A DNA stretch of 64,000 nucleotides from Spirosoma sp. (GCF_026391055.1 NZ_JAPLET010000026.1:310001-374000), one strand, 5' to 3'. Shown: positions 15,602 through 23,249, counted from the stretch's first letter. The notes: generated from the letters alone by a model not told the origin. Numbers and translations are program-made.

Positions 15602-16338
15602 TGTAGCAGTTGGGCAAGGGTGGTTTTGGTTTCGAGTAAGGCACTGACGGGAAAAGGCCGGGGCGTGGCGACCTGCTCCTTCCAAAGCTGGACGATATTC
15701 GTCTTGGTGAGAATGGCGCTGGCGTGGGTGAAGTAGCTGTTAAAAAAGTAGTGTTCCCACTGGTCCATGAACTGGGTGAGCGAAACGTCACCGGCGAAAT
15801 CCTTCTGGACGTTGCCCATGCAGACGTGCCCGTCACTGCTGGTATTGAAAAAGGGGGCGTAGTACAACTGACTTTTGGCCGTGGGTCGTTTGTTGGATTT
15901 GAGGGCAAAGAGCCGCAGTGATTTTCGGGTGGCAATCCACAGCAGGGCCGGTACCTGGCCTTTGCCGTTGTCGATTTCGAGCGATTTACTGAAGAACAGC
16001 GGCTGCTCTTTGGCGGGGGTGTACCAGACGACGGTATCGCTCTTGTCGGTGTTAAAGTACAGGACGTTTTCGGGGAACAGGCCCGCGCAGTGGAACGGTG
16101 CCTTCGGCGGCTGCTTGCCTTTTTTGGCCGTCTTTTTCGGCGGCTGGTAGAGCGTTTCCGACAGGGCTTTCGCTTCCTCGTGGCTGAGCGGGTGGGCGTT
16201 GATGGGCTTGCCGGTCTGGGGGTCAATGTCGTGCGATTCGACGTAGTAGGACTGCTTATCGGGGTCATTGAGCCGCATGAGGACCAGCGCCTGAACGGGG
16301 CTGTAGGTCTTACTGAACAGGTGCGTTATATTCTGCAT
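15598..16338 (-). CDS. PRTRC system protein B (E2-like)
   Basis: A 246-residue protein of the PRTRC-B / prokaryotic E2 family D type. The conserved core reads LYYAPFFNTSSDGHVCMGNV; the Cys there (about residue 180) occupies the place expected for an E2-like catalytic Cys. The N-terminal 70 residues include a Lys-rich linker. It starts inside the end of the F-like gene (29-nt overlap) and is coupled to ThiF. Role inferred: carrying an activated ubiquitin-like protein. Confidence 0.85.
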   Translation of the reverse strand: MQNITHLFSKTYSPVQALVLMRLNDPDKQSYYVESHDIDPQTGKPINAHPLSHEEAKALSETLYQPPKKTAKKGKQPPKAPFHCAGLFPENVLYFNTDKSDTVVWYTPAKEQPLFFSKSLEIDNGKGQVPALLWIATRKSLRLFALKSNKRPTAKSQLYYAPFFNTSSDGHVCMGNVQKDFAGDVSLTQFMDQWEHYFFNSYFTHASAILTKTNIVQLWKEQVATPRPFPVSALLETKTTLAQLLQ

Positions 16339-17446
16339 CGAGCTTGTAGAGGTAAGTCGTAAAGGTGTGTATCAGTTTCATCACGCGCCGGTGAAAGCTA
16401 AAGTCATGGGCGCTGCCGGGCTGGCCCGTTTGCGGGGTATCGAAGAACTGAAACGTCGTCGGGTAGCGGGGTTCGGCTTCACCAAAGTCGGAATCAATGG
16501 CGTGGCTGATTGCTTCGTAGGAGTCGTCCGAATCGATCCAGTAGAAGGACATCGTTTGCGACAAATCGAAGTCGGGGCCATACTGCTCCTCGGGGTTTTT
16601 CAGGCTGATGTCGCAGTGCTCCATTATCGACCGGTGGGGGAACTCACGGTAAAGCTCAAGGCCCGTTTGGGCTATCCGTTTCAGGGTTTCGTCGAGCGCG
16701 GTTTTGACCTTGAACTGTTCCAGCCGGTCGGCAAATTGCAGCAGTACGTAGGCGTGGTTGAAATGCTCCAGACAGGCCTGCCCCTTTTTCTGGATGTCAG
16801 CCATATACTGCTCCATGTGCCGGTAGTGGGCTTTTGTTTCCTCATCCTCATCCTCCCACTCTACACCTTCGGTAACCATGTGGTACTGGTAGCCGATATA
16901 GCCATTTTCGGTAAAAAACGGGATTTCGACAATGTGATTCAGGTAGCAGTACAAGCAGTCGAGCAGCGCCAGCCGGTCGCGCCGGTCGTGGTCTTTTAGC
17001 TGGTGGTAGTAGGGCCGAACGGGAATGTAGAACAGTTCGGTATCCATGCCCATCTCAGCAGCGGTGGCCAGGGTTGCCGCGTGTTGCTCATCCTGGCAGA
17101 TCAGCAGGTGTAAACTCTCGTCCTGTTTTTCCAGACGTTGCTGAGCCCACGCGAAGGCCTGGGCAATGTTGCCCGGATAGGCGTCTACCACCTTGGCGCG
17201 GTAAGCAGGCCAGCCGTAAAACTGGCACAGGTTAGAGAGGGCGTAAAAAAACTCATCCTCGATGGCTTCCCGGTTCTTGAGCTCGTTCGACTCCATCATG
17301 TAGACCGAATCGAAGGAGTGGTTCAGAAGGGCATCGGCAACTGGCTCAGGGGTACGCTCCGGCGCGGGTTGCCGGGTACGTCTGCCGCGTCGGCTAGCCG
17401 GTTCATGTGGTTGAGGAAGCTGCCTAGTTTGCTGTGCAGGTTGCAT
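16310..17446 (-). CDS. probable PRTRC system protein F
   Basis: The frame is 378 residues from ATG 17446, but the first 45 residues are Pro/Gln/Arg-rich and overlap a better-looking coding frame (17323-17532). A start at ATG 17299 (MMESNELKNREAIED) gives about 329 residues and fits the neighbour. The rest is helical and acidic with no clear catalytic motif. The assignment to PRTRC F comes from size and from its place between C and B, where F lies in known cassettes. Confidence 0.7.
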   Translation of the reverse strand: MQPAQQTRQLPQPHEPASRRGRRTRQPAPERTPEPVADALLNHSFDSVYMMESNELKNREAIEDEFFYALSNLCQFYGWPAYRAKVVDAYPGNIAQAFAWAQQRLEKQDESLHLLICQDEQHAATLATAAEMGMDTELFYIPVRPYYHQLKDHDRRDRLALLDCLYCYLNHIVEIPFFTENGYIGYQYHMVTEGVEWEDEDEETKAHYRHMEQYMADIQKKGQACLEHFNHAYVLLQFADRLEQFKVKTALDETLKRIAQTGLELYREFPHRSIMEHCDISLKNPEEQYGPDFDLSQTMSFYWIDSDDSYEAISHAIDSDFGEAEPRYPTTFQFFDTPQTGQPGSAHDFSFHRRVMKLIHTFTTYLYKLDAEYNAPVQ

Positions 17447-17532
17447 ACGGAGTAATCGGGTTTTTGAACGGATCGCATGGGGCGGGCGACTGAATCGGTG
17501 TCAGCCGCCCGTTGTAGTTTTTGCTCGTGCAT
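17323..17532 (-). CDS. small PRTRC-linked ORF, 69 residues
   Basis: The start is one nucleotide after the PRTRC C stop. Codon use is typical of the surrounding genes (many C or G third bases), and the C-terminal half is helical (NLHSKLGSFLNHMNRLADAADV). It overlaps the Pro-rich beginning of the F frame, which looks like an out-of-frame reading of this gene. It may be a separate small protein, or the true N-terminus of F joined by a frameshift. Confidence 0.55.
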   Translation of the reverse strand: MHEQKLQRAADTDSVARPMRSVQKPDYSVCNLHSKLGSFLNHMNRLADAADVPGNPRRSVPLSQLPMPF

Positions 17533-17533
17533 A

Positions 17534-17761
17534 CTAGCCTTTAGTACCCATGACGGATTCGAACTTGTACTCGATGCGGTCCCCGTCGATGATCGAGGGG
17601 CCGTTGATTTTGCTTGACACCAATTCGGGATAGGTGTTGGCGTAAAAATTCTGGATGGCCTCGGGACTCATGTTAGGGTCGATATCCACCAGGGGAATCG
17701 TCGTGCCTTTGTGGCTGAAATTGAAAACGCGGGGCATGGTAGTAACCAGTAGGGATGCCAT
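17534..17761 (-). CDS. PRTRC system protein C (ubiquitin-like)
   Basis: A 75-residue protein matching PRTRC C / Prok_Ub: RVFNFSHKGTTIPLVDIDPNMSPEAIQNFYANTYPELVSSKINGP...GDRIEYKFESVMGTKG. The order strand-turn-strand, helix, strands fits a beta-grasp fold, and the chain ends in GTKG as in relatives, leaving a free C-terminal Gly. It is the likely substrate of ThiF and B. Leader motif AACCCCCAAT lies about 10 nt upstream of the start. Confidence 0.88.
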   Translation of the reverse strand: MASLLVTTMPRVFNFSHKGTTIPLVDIDPNMSPEAIQNFYANTYPELVSSKINGPSIIDGDRIEYKFESVMGTKG

Positions 17762-17820
17762 AGGATGTATTGGGGGTTGGGATAATAAAGTGATTTAACG
17801 TAGCTGCTGTAGTGGGTAAA

Positions 17821-18522
17821 TTAGTCGTCGTTGGTGTCGTCAACGTTGCTGTCCTCGTCGTCCTGATCTTCCGTGGAATAATCATCGTCCTGGGCCTGAT
17901 CAACCTCCGAGTCTACTACATCAATGTCGGATTTTACGGCCGGAGCAATGTCTTCCGTCTTTGGTGATACGTTCGCCGGGGTAATAAAGCCGTAGGCGCG
18001 CAGGTCGTTCAACTGCTTGCGTTTGAGACTTACGGCGGGTATGTGATTGGGGAATTCGGCAGGCGTGGGCAACTTCTTGATGGCCTCGTTGTACTTCTTG
18101 TCCGCTACCAGCTTGTCGATGTCAGTCATCAGGTTATCGAATTTCTGCTGGGCAATCTGCTCTGGTGATAGTGCCGGGGCTGGTTTGGCAATTTCTTTAG
18201 CCGGAGTAGCGGATTTAGTGGCAGCAGCTTTGGCCGCGGCTGAAATTTTCTTGGCGTCCTCGACGGATTTTAGGTGGGCTTCCATGCCGATCAGCAGGCC
18301 AGAGTGTTCTTTCAGGGGCGTTGAGAGGGCCGCAAAAAAGCCTTCGTCAATCGTGGCCGGTAAGTCGGTAAAGGCAATGGGGGCAATCTGTTTGGCGGCT
18401 GGGTCACCACACTTTTCGTTACGGAGCATAACACTGACAGACAGTTTTTCGCCATTGGGGCGAATAACGATGTGGAGGTCTCCGGTGAGGTTGAGGTCGG
18501 CAATGCCTTGGAAAAATTGCAT
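17821..18522 (-). CDS. PRTRC system protein E
   Basis: A 233-residue protein. The N-terminal 95 residues fit PRTRC E (MQFFQGIADLNLTGDLHIVIRPNGEKLSVSVML, PIAFTDLPATIDEGFFAALSTPL). An Ala/Lys linker, a helical middle and a very acidic Asp-rich tail (about 40 residues) follow. It is the first gene of the cassette and carries a version of the recurrent TACTTAAATCA leader. Confidence 0.82.
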   Translation of the reverse strand: MQFFQGIADLNLTGDLHIVIRPNGEKLSVSVMLRNEKCGDPAAKQIAPIAFTDLPATIDEGFFAALSTPLKEHSGLLIGMEAHLKSVEDAKKISAAAKAAATKSATPAKEIAKPAPALSPEQIAQQKFDNLMTDIDKLVADKKYNEAIKKLPTPAEFPNHIPAVSLKRKQLNDLRAYGFITPANVSPKTEDIAPAVKSDIDVVDSEVDQAQDDDYSTEDQDDEDSNVDDTNDD

Positions 18523-18539
18523 GGTATTTGATTTAAGTA
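18523..18539 (-). promoter_or_regulatory. recurrent leader motif copy (before PRTRC E)
   Basis: The minus strand reads TACTTAAATCAAATACC immediately before the ATG at 18522. It is a close variant of the TACTTAAATCAGCTACC leader shared by other genes in the phage region. Confidence 0.5.
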
Positions 18540-18578
18540 ATTGAACAAGTAAGAAAGTAGGCGTACTAAATACGGGAA

Positions 18579-19106
18579 TCAGAATAGGGAAAGCTGAACG
18601 GGTTTAGTTGTCTTTTCGGCGGGCGTAGCTACTGGCCAGGGTAGCGGCTTGGGCGCCACCTGTGGCTTGACGATCCGCACCGGTACGGTAGCGGGTTCAA
18701 CCCGTTCCGGTTGCAGGTGCTCATACCCGGCTGCCAGTGCGTGATTATGTCGTTCCCTGGATTCCGTACCCAGCGAGTCAGCCCGAACCGCGTCCCCGTC
18801 GATGCTGACCATCCAGCGAAGCGAACGGTTATGGGCCTGATGCGGGCAGGGGCACAGATAGGCGAGTTGCAGACTGTGGTAAGCCTTGCCGTTCGAGTAG
18901 AGCGATAGCCGGGCGTTGCCGGTTTGTCCGGGGGCCTGGCAGGGGTGCGCGGTTTGTAGCCAACCCAGATCCAGTCCGAGCACCGACCCCTGCGTGATAA
19001 ACGTTTGAACAAGGGGTGTGGCGGTAATCGTGCCCAGTTCAGGGGCGGTGACGGTTAGCGTAGACTCTTCGTTGAATTCGGTGCCGTTAAGCTGAAAGTT
19101 TCGCAT
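18579..19106 (-). CDS. phage protein with C-terminal clamp-type motif
   Basis: A 175-residue protein. The N-terminal 110 residues include ARLSLYSNGKAYHSLQLAYLCPCPHQAHNRSL with a CxC and His residues, so a small metal-binding fold is possible. A Pro-rich linker follows, and the last residues are KPVQLSLF. QLSLF is the consensus bacterial sliding-clamp-binding pentapeptide. Family unknown; the motif suggests recruitment to the replication clamp. It sits directly upstream of PRTRC E. Confidence 0.7.
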   Translation of the reverse strand: MRNFQLNGTEFNEESTLTVTAPELGTITATPLVQTFITQGSVLGLDLGWLQTAHPCQAPGQTGNARLSLYSNGKAYHSLQLAYLCPCPHQAHNRSLRWMVSIDGDAVRADSLGTESRERHNHALAAGYEHLQPERVEPATVPVRIVKPQVAPKPLPWPVATPAEKTTKPVQLSLF

Positions 19107-19377
19107 CTGGAATGGGCTTTATTCGCTCTTTAATTAATTCATCAAGTCGCTTATTAGCTTCATCCAACTTTCCAGATGAGACTATAGATGATCTTACTTT
19201 TTCGGCCTGTTGCTCCGCCATAATTGTATAACACTTAATCGGTTCATCGTTTTGATCAATAAGGTTATCGGCAACAGTTTTCCATGATTTATCACAAATG
19301 CCAACCTCAATTCCATAGGCTATTTTTACGCCTATAGCCTGACCGTAGGTTACAGGCGATTTAATTTTCTGACTCAT
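19087..19377 (-). CDS. small phage protein
   Basis: A 96-residue protein; the second half is helical (AEQQAEKVRSSIVSSGKLDEANKRLDELIKERI). Its end overlaps the next start by 20 nt and its ATG overlaps the previous stop by 4 nt. It is more AT-rich than the genes around it. Function unknown. Confidence 0.6.
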   Translation of the reverse strand: MSQKIKSPVTYGQAIGVKIAYGIEVGICDKSWKTVADNLIDQNDEPIKCYTIMAEQQAEKVRSSIVSSGKLDEANKRLDELIKERIKPIPDAKLSA

Positions 19378-19706
19378 TTGCTTAGTGTGTAATAAATGCC
19401 AACGTAGTACCGCCAGCCGACACTGATTTCGCCCTGGCTTAACTTCTTGCCCATTGTGAACCCGGTGTGACGCTGTGGCATATACGCCGTGTCGGCCGAC
19501 AAGCTCATGTTGTCGAGGGCATCGTGATAGGCTTCATAGGCACTATCGCCTACACCTACGACTACCTCATCAAAGCCCGAATCAATGGCGGACAGCCCTT
19601 TAAAGTAGTCGGGCAGGTCTTTGCCGCAGTCAACGGCTTTGTAGCCCGTAATGGCCTTTAATTGAAGCAGACGGGCGGCTTGTTCTTTCTGTGCTTGGGT
19701 TGCCAT
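19374..19706 (-). CDS. small phage protein
   Basis: A 110-residue alpha/beta protein (DYFKGLSAIDSGFDEVVVGVGDSAYEAYHDALDNM). No family recognised; packed in the leftward early unit. Confidence 0.6.
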   Translation of the reverse strand: MATQAQKEQAARLLQLKAITGYKAVDCGKDLPDYFKGLSAIDSGFDEVVVGVGDSAYEAYHDALDNMSLSADTAYMPQRHTGFTMGKKLSQGEISVGWRYYVGIYYTLSK

Positions 19707-19724
19707 GGTAGTTGGTCAGGCGGT

Positions 19725-20213
19725 TTATTTTAACTGGAGTTGCTGATTTTCGCGCCAGAGCTTGTCGGCGTCCGGTATGTCAATATCAAAATCGCGCTTA
19801 GCCATTCGGCGGCACTTCTCGACGTACTCCCCGAACTGAGCCGTATTAAGCCGCGAGGTAGACATGGGCATTTTATCGTATTCGCCTGTTTCGGGATTCC
19901 AAACCAGTTTACTATTAAAGCGCAGTTTCAGTAGTTCGTGGGTTTCTTCGTCGTCGAGGTCTTCCCCGTAGGCTTCATTAATGGCATCCCGGATGATGGT
20001 TACCACGACGGCATGGTAGTAGCCGTTCTGCTTTCCGGTCCGTTTCTCCCCGATTATCTCGACGGTCAGCGAACAAATGCCGTTCTTGACGTTAAGCAGC
20101 GCATTAAGAAACTGGTCCCGCTTAATGACCGACAGCTTGCCGTTCAGCATGTTGCCGAACGTAGTGACTTTGCGGAGTCGTCGGATGGTGTCGGGCTTGG
20201 GGGCGTTGCTCAT
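19725..20213 (-). CDS. NinB-like recombination-type phage protein
   Basis: 162 residues. The pattern RTGKQNGYYHAVVVTIIRDAINEAYGEDLDDEETHELLKLRFN, then MSTSRLNTAQFGEYVEKCRRMAKRDFDIDIPDAD, resembles phage NinB-like proteins (R-x-x-KQN...; helix; T-x-x-F-x-x-Y-x-x-x-x-R-x-x-A...IP-D) linked to recombination functions. The similarity is recognised by pattern only. A GC hairpin (20232-20252) sits in its leader. Confidence 0.6.
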   Translation of the reverse strand: MSNAPKPDTIRRLRKVTTFGNMLNGKLSVIKRDQFLNALLNVKNGICSLTVEIIGEKRTGKQNGYYHAVVVTIIRDAINEAYGEDLDDEETHELLKLRFNSKLVWNPETGEYDKMPMSTSRLNTAQFGEYVEKCRRMAKRDFDIDIPDADKLWRENQQLQLK

Positions 20214-20261
20214 GAAAGTAAATTCATCCCCCCCGGTATCATCAGCCGGGGGTGTATAGAT

Positions 20262-20624
20262 TTATAGATTGCGGATTGACTTTTTCAGGTCGTGAATGGC
20301 CTGTTTAAGCTCGGCTGACTTGATGGTGTAAAAGTCCTTCGGGGTCATTAGTACCCATTCGATTGGCCCGTGGCCATTGGAAGCGCAGAAGTTGGCGGAC
20401 AGATCATTGGCCGCAGCTTCTGAAAACTGAGTAGGAAACACCTGACCGATTTCAACCTGAGCCAGGTTGTCAGAGTCAGCCATTACGGTGTAGACTGCAT
20501 CTTCACTGGCAACGATCCACGGCGTGGCGGACAAAATCGGGTAGCCTTTCGGGTCCAGCTTTTTCTTCACTTCGACCCGGCGACTTTCCAACGTTTTTAC
20601 CAGGGCTTCTAACTGCGATTTCAT
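20262..20624 (-). CDS. unknown phage protein
   Basis: A 120-residue protein with helical ends and a beta-rich middle (SATPWIVASEDAVYTVMADS, GPIEWVLMTPKDFYTI). It starts a transcription subunit: upstream are the leader motif, an AT-rich block and a terminator. Confidence 0.6.
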   Translation of the reverse strand: MKSQLEALVKTLESRRVEVKKKLDPKGYPILSATPWIVASEDAVYTVMADSDNLAQVEIGQVFPTQFSEAAANDLSANFCASNGHGPIEWVLMTPKDFYTIKSAELKQAIHDLKKSIRNL

Positions 20625-20627
20625 TGT

Positions 20628-20644
20628 GGTAGCTGATTTAAGTA
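20628..20644 (-). promoter_or_regulatory. recurrent leader motif copy
   Basis: The minus strand reads TACTTAAATCAGCTACC, three nucleotides before the ATG at 20624. One of at least five similar leaders in the early region. Confidence 0.55.
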
Positions 20645-20656
20645 GTGAATTATTGT

Positions 20657-20700
20657 GATGTAAATATAATAAATATTATTGAAATATATAATGATTATTA
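20657..20700 (-). promoter_or_regulatory. AT-rich block repeated upstream of early genes
   Basis: A roughly 43-nt AT-only-like stretch (TGTAAATATAATAAATATT then GAAATATATAAT) is almost identical to 37330-37371. Both lie between a terminator or hairpin and a leader motif. Minus-strand TATATTTC and TATATTTA resemble -7 boxes but lack a -33 TTG at 19 nt. Probably a promoter or operator. Confidence 0.5.
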
Positions 20701-20716
20701 ATAGTTTATGAAAAAT

Positions 20717-20745
20717 AAATGCCTGACAGTCAGTGTCAGGCATTT
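20717..20745 (-). terminator. intrinsic terminator
   Basis: Arms AAATGCCTGACA and TGTCAGGCATTT pair perfectly around GTCAG. On the minus strand the stem is followed by ATTTTTC. It closes the gene at 20752-21060. Confidence 0.75.
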
Positions 20746-20751
20746 ATGCAA

Positions 20752-21060
20752 TTAACTCTTTGACCACCGGGCAACGTTTTCCCCAAATGCTACCCGACGC
20801 ATAATGTCGGCCTGCCTATTAGCCCAATCCCAGTCAATATCATTATCGTTTAAGGCTAGCCATATGACTTTTCCCGGTGTACACTCGAATGAGAAGCCCC
20901 CGGCTTTGGCGCAAAAAAAATGCCCGGGCTTTTCTTTAGATAAACCGTGATAATGCCGACTGTCTGAAAATAACGTGTTTTTTGCATCATCGACTAATTC
21001 GGCCAGTTGATACGTGTGGACTGAGTTTTCTAAAGTTAGCGTAAGGTTAACTACATTCAT
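20752..21060 (-). CDS. unknown phage protein
   Basis: A 102-residue protein; beta-rich start (NVVNLTLTLENSVHTYQLAEL) and Trp-rich helical end (DIDWDWANRQADIM). No family recognised. It ends at a terminator. Confidence 0.6.
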   Translation of the reverse strand: MNVVNLTLTLENSVHTYQLAELVDDAKNTLFSDSRHYHGLSKEKPGHFFCAKAGGFSFECTPGKVIWLALNDNDIDWDWANRQADIMRRVAFGENVARWSKS

Positions 21061-21162
21061 TGCCTTATCTGTATTAGGTTATTATCAGAATAGCCTGATA
21101 CCCGAAGGTGCGATTGAGTGGCAATCTAAACAGGGACTCCCCGCAAAAGTTGAGGGAGTAAA

Positions 21163-21516
21163 TTAGCTTCCGTAGTAATGAACTCGCTCCTGTACGCTGG
21201 AATCGTTAACCGTAAAAGGCTCCCAGAAATCACCATTACGCCACTCAGTATATTGGCGTCCTAAGCTGTCTGTCTTAATAGCAATGGATCCGTCACCCCC
21301 AAAGCGGGCATCTTCGGAGTGGGAAACCCAGTCGTTCATATCCACATGTTGATTGACATACACCCCTGCAAAGTTGCTATTTTCAGACAGGTCGTTACCG
21401 TCGATCATAATGACATATTCCAGGCTAGTAACGTGTGGGAGATTATCAGGATATACCCGGATTATGGTATCGTCATTCAAATTAATCAGGGCTTCGTAGG
21501 CGGCTTGGTTTAACAT
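21163..21516 (-). CDS. unknown phage protein
   Basis: A 117-residue acidic protein with alternating strands (SLEYVIMIDGNDLSENSNFAGVYV, DGSIAIKTDSLGRQYTEW). No family recognised. The 100-nt gap after it holds a weak GC hairpin only. Confidence 0.6.
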   Translation of the reverse strand: MLNQAAYEALINLNDDTIIRVYPDNLPHVTSLEYVIMIDGNDLSENSNFAGVYVNQHVDMNDWVSHSEDARFGGDGSIAIKTDSLGRQYTEWRNGDFWEPFTVNDSSVQERVHYYGS

Positions 21517-21552
21517 GGTTGTTCTGGTTTAGTGGTTTTTAGTGATGAGTAA

Positions 21553-21798
21553 TCAGACCAAATCTTGCTGACTCAGCCACGGCTTAAGTTGCAGCACGTT
21601 TTCCTCCCGGCGATTACCGGGCGTGATCTTACCCCCATCGGGCAGATCGTAGTCCCTGGCCACTTCCAGTTCGGCAATGGCTTTTACGGCTGTGTACTCT
21701 ACATACACCTGAATGTCGCGGATAATGTAGACGACCTCTACGGGGTTGGGATTTACAGCCAGCACGACGGACTGGCCGATAAAGTAGTTTGTTTTCAT
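21553..21798 (-). CDS. small beta-rich phage protein
   Basis: An 81-residue protein (FIGQSVVLAVNPNPVEVVYIIRDIQVYVEYTAVKAIAELEVARDYDLPDGG), likely a small beta barrel. No family recognised. Confidence 0.6.
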   Translation of the reverse strand: MKTNYFIGQSVVLAVNPNPVEVVYIIRDIQVYVEYTAVKAIAELEVARDYDLPDGGKITPGNRREENVLQLKPWLSQQDLV

Positions 21799-21804
21799 GG
21801 CTGC

Positions 21805-22041
21805 TTAGTCTTTAAAGGGTTGGTTGGCATTGGCCATGTGCCAGTTATCGGTCCAGGCGGTCATCAGCGCACAGCGTTGGGCATGGTCAAAACCGTTGGT
21901 GTACACCAGCTTTTCGAGTTCCTTATCCACGCAGGGCGCGCAAACCAGTCCGGCGTGAAACGCTTTCGTACCCATAACGGCCGCAGTAAAGAAAGCGGTC
22001 GTGTAGTCGATTACAGGGATGGTCGTACTGATTTTTTCCAT
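21805..22041 (-). CDS. small phage protein with CxxC
   Basis: A 78-residue helical protein containing CAPC and a further Cys. The CxxC could be redox- or metal-related, but nothing else supports this. It overlaps the upstream gene end by 31 nt. Confidence 0.55.
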   Translation of the reverse strand: MEKISTTIPVIDYTTAFFTAAVMGTKAFHAGLVCAPCVDKELEKLVYTNGFDHAQRCALMTAWTDNWHMANANQPFKD

Positions 22042-22367
22042 ATATCGCGGACGGGCTTTTTTGGGTTGGTGAGTGAGTACTGGCGCTGAATGCGCTTGTC
22101 AGTACGGGGTAGACGGTTGGTAGGGCTTAAGTCCTGTACGGACACAAACTGGCTGGGGCGGCCTGGGTTGAGCAGAAACAGGCCCACGTAGTCAGCAATG
22201 AAATCGGTCTGGTTAATATGGAACCGGCCTGCCGCCGTGGGTGCCGTAGCGCCGTTATAAAGGGGCAGTTTCTCACAGTAGATAATTCTACCGTCCAGCA
22301 GGATTGTCAGCAGACGGCCTACCTTATACGCTTTCAGGGGTAGCTTATTCATCGGATTGGTTGCCAA
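22011..22367 (-). CDS. small basic phage protein
   Basis: A 118-residue protein; N-terminal strands (YKVGRLLTILLDGRIIYCEKLPLY) and a very basic C-terminus. A later ATG (MNKLPLKAY) is an alternative start. Overlaps both neighbours by 23-31 nt. Function unknown. Confidence 0.55.
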   Translation of the reverse strand: MATNPMNKLPLKAYKVGRLLTILLDGRIIYCEKLPLYNGATAPTAAGRFHINQTDFIADYVGLFLLNPGRPSQFVSVQDLSPTNRLPRTDKRIQRQYSLTNPKKPVRDIWKKSVRPSL

Positions 22368-22686
22368 AGTCTGATTTTTGGTCGAGGAGAAACGTAACAG
22401 AATCCGCTTGGATCAACCTTGACTCTATCCGCAAAAAATTGCAATCTGAGTCGGCTATTTCGTCGCCAATACCGGGAAAAAAGCCAAACGCGGTATGGTA
22501 TGCCTTAATGGTTTGGTAGTACTCCTCGTACGAATTCATCCAGAGTTGCAGAAACTCGTCTGTGTCGTCCTCGGCATTAACGCGGGTTAAGATTGTTTCT
22601 GCGTAGGGTATCGTCAATCCGAAAACGACCCTGAACCCGTTTAACGTCCATTCTTCGGCACCGTAGTAATCGGTCAGGTGATTCAT
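22345..22686 (-). CDS. small acidic phage protein
   Basis: A 113-residue acidic, mostly helical protein (YAETILTRVNAEDDTDEFLQLWMNSYEEYYQTI). No family recognised. Four nucleotides separate its start from the previous stop. Confidence 0.58.
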   Translation of the reverse strand: MNHLTDYYGAEEWTLNGFRVVFGLTIPYAETILTRVNAEDDTDEFLQLWMNSYEEYYQTIKAYHTAFGFFPGIGDEIADSDCNFLRIESRLIQADSVTFLLDQKSDFGNQSDE

Positions 22687-22690
22687 AAAC

Positions 22691-22885
22691 TTAGCAGCGA
22701 TTGGAGTAGCATTTAACGTACTGTAGATTGGCGGGCAGGTCCAGCTTGAGTGCCCGCTTGGCGGTGGTGTCCAGCCAGTAGGGATAGGTCAAATTGGCGT
22801 AAAAGGGCGTATTGGTGCGGAGCAGGTAATCCTTGGCGGCTGTCTGCTGGGCTTCGCTGGCAAAGACAAAGACGGTTCGTTTCAT
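22691..22885 (-). CDS. small basic phage protein
   Basis: A 64-residue alpha/beta protein (TVFVFASEAQQTAAKDYLLRTN) ending in CYSNRC. Its ATG overlaps the upstream stop by 4 nt. Function unknown. Confidence 0.55.
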   Translation of the reverse strand: MKRTVFVFASEAQQTAAKDYLLRTNTPFYANLTYPYWLDTTAKRALKLDLPANLQYVKCYSNRC

Positions 22886-23220
22886 GCTTCCTGATTGACT
22901 AGCTGATTGATTTGGCGAAGGATAGATAAGGGCTGGCTGGCTATTGATCGGCTTAACGTCATACGAAGCTCTTTGGCCTCCTGCTCGTTAGCATAAGCCT
23001 GTTCGTTGAGATAAGCTCGGTACTGAGGAGAATAGTTACCTCCGTCATGTTCGCCACTTTCCCGTTCAAATCGATCTATCTTATTACCGTAAATATTGAC
23101 CGATACCCATTTTGGCCCCGCCTGTACAACCAGGCATGCTTTGCTTTCTGGTTTTCGGTTTCCATGATTAATTGATACAATAAAAACAGTGTCGCCTTTT
23201 TTGGTGTGTTGTAATTTCAT
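22882..23220 (-). CDS. unknown phage protein
   Basis: A 112-residue protein. The first half is a small beta domain (KKGDTVFIVSINHGN, ACLVVQAGPKWVSVNIYGNKIDRF) and the second half a long helix. It is preceded by the recurrent leader motif. No family recognised. Confidence 0.62.
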   Translation of the reverse strand: MKLQHTKKGDTVFIVSINHGNRKPESKACLVVQAGPKWVSVNIYGNKIDRFERESGEHDGGNYSPQYRAYLNEQAYANEQEAKELRMTLSRSIASQPLSILRQINQLVNQEA

Positions 23221-23223
23221 GCT

Positions 23224-23236
23224 GGTAGCTGATTTA
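23224..23236 (-). promoter_or_regulatory. recurrent leader motif copy
   Basis: The minus strand reads TAAATCAGCTACC, three nucleotides before the ATG at 23220; same core as the copies at 20628, 23985 and 24438. Confidence 0.5.
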
Positions 23237-23249
23237 ATGAGTTGATTAA

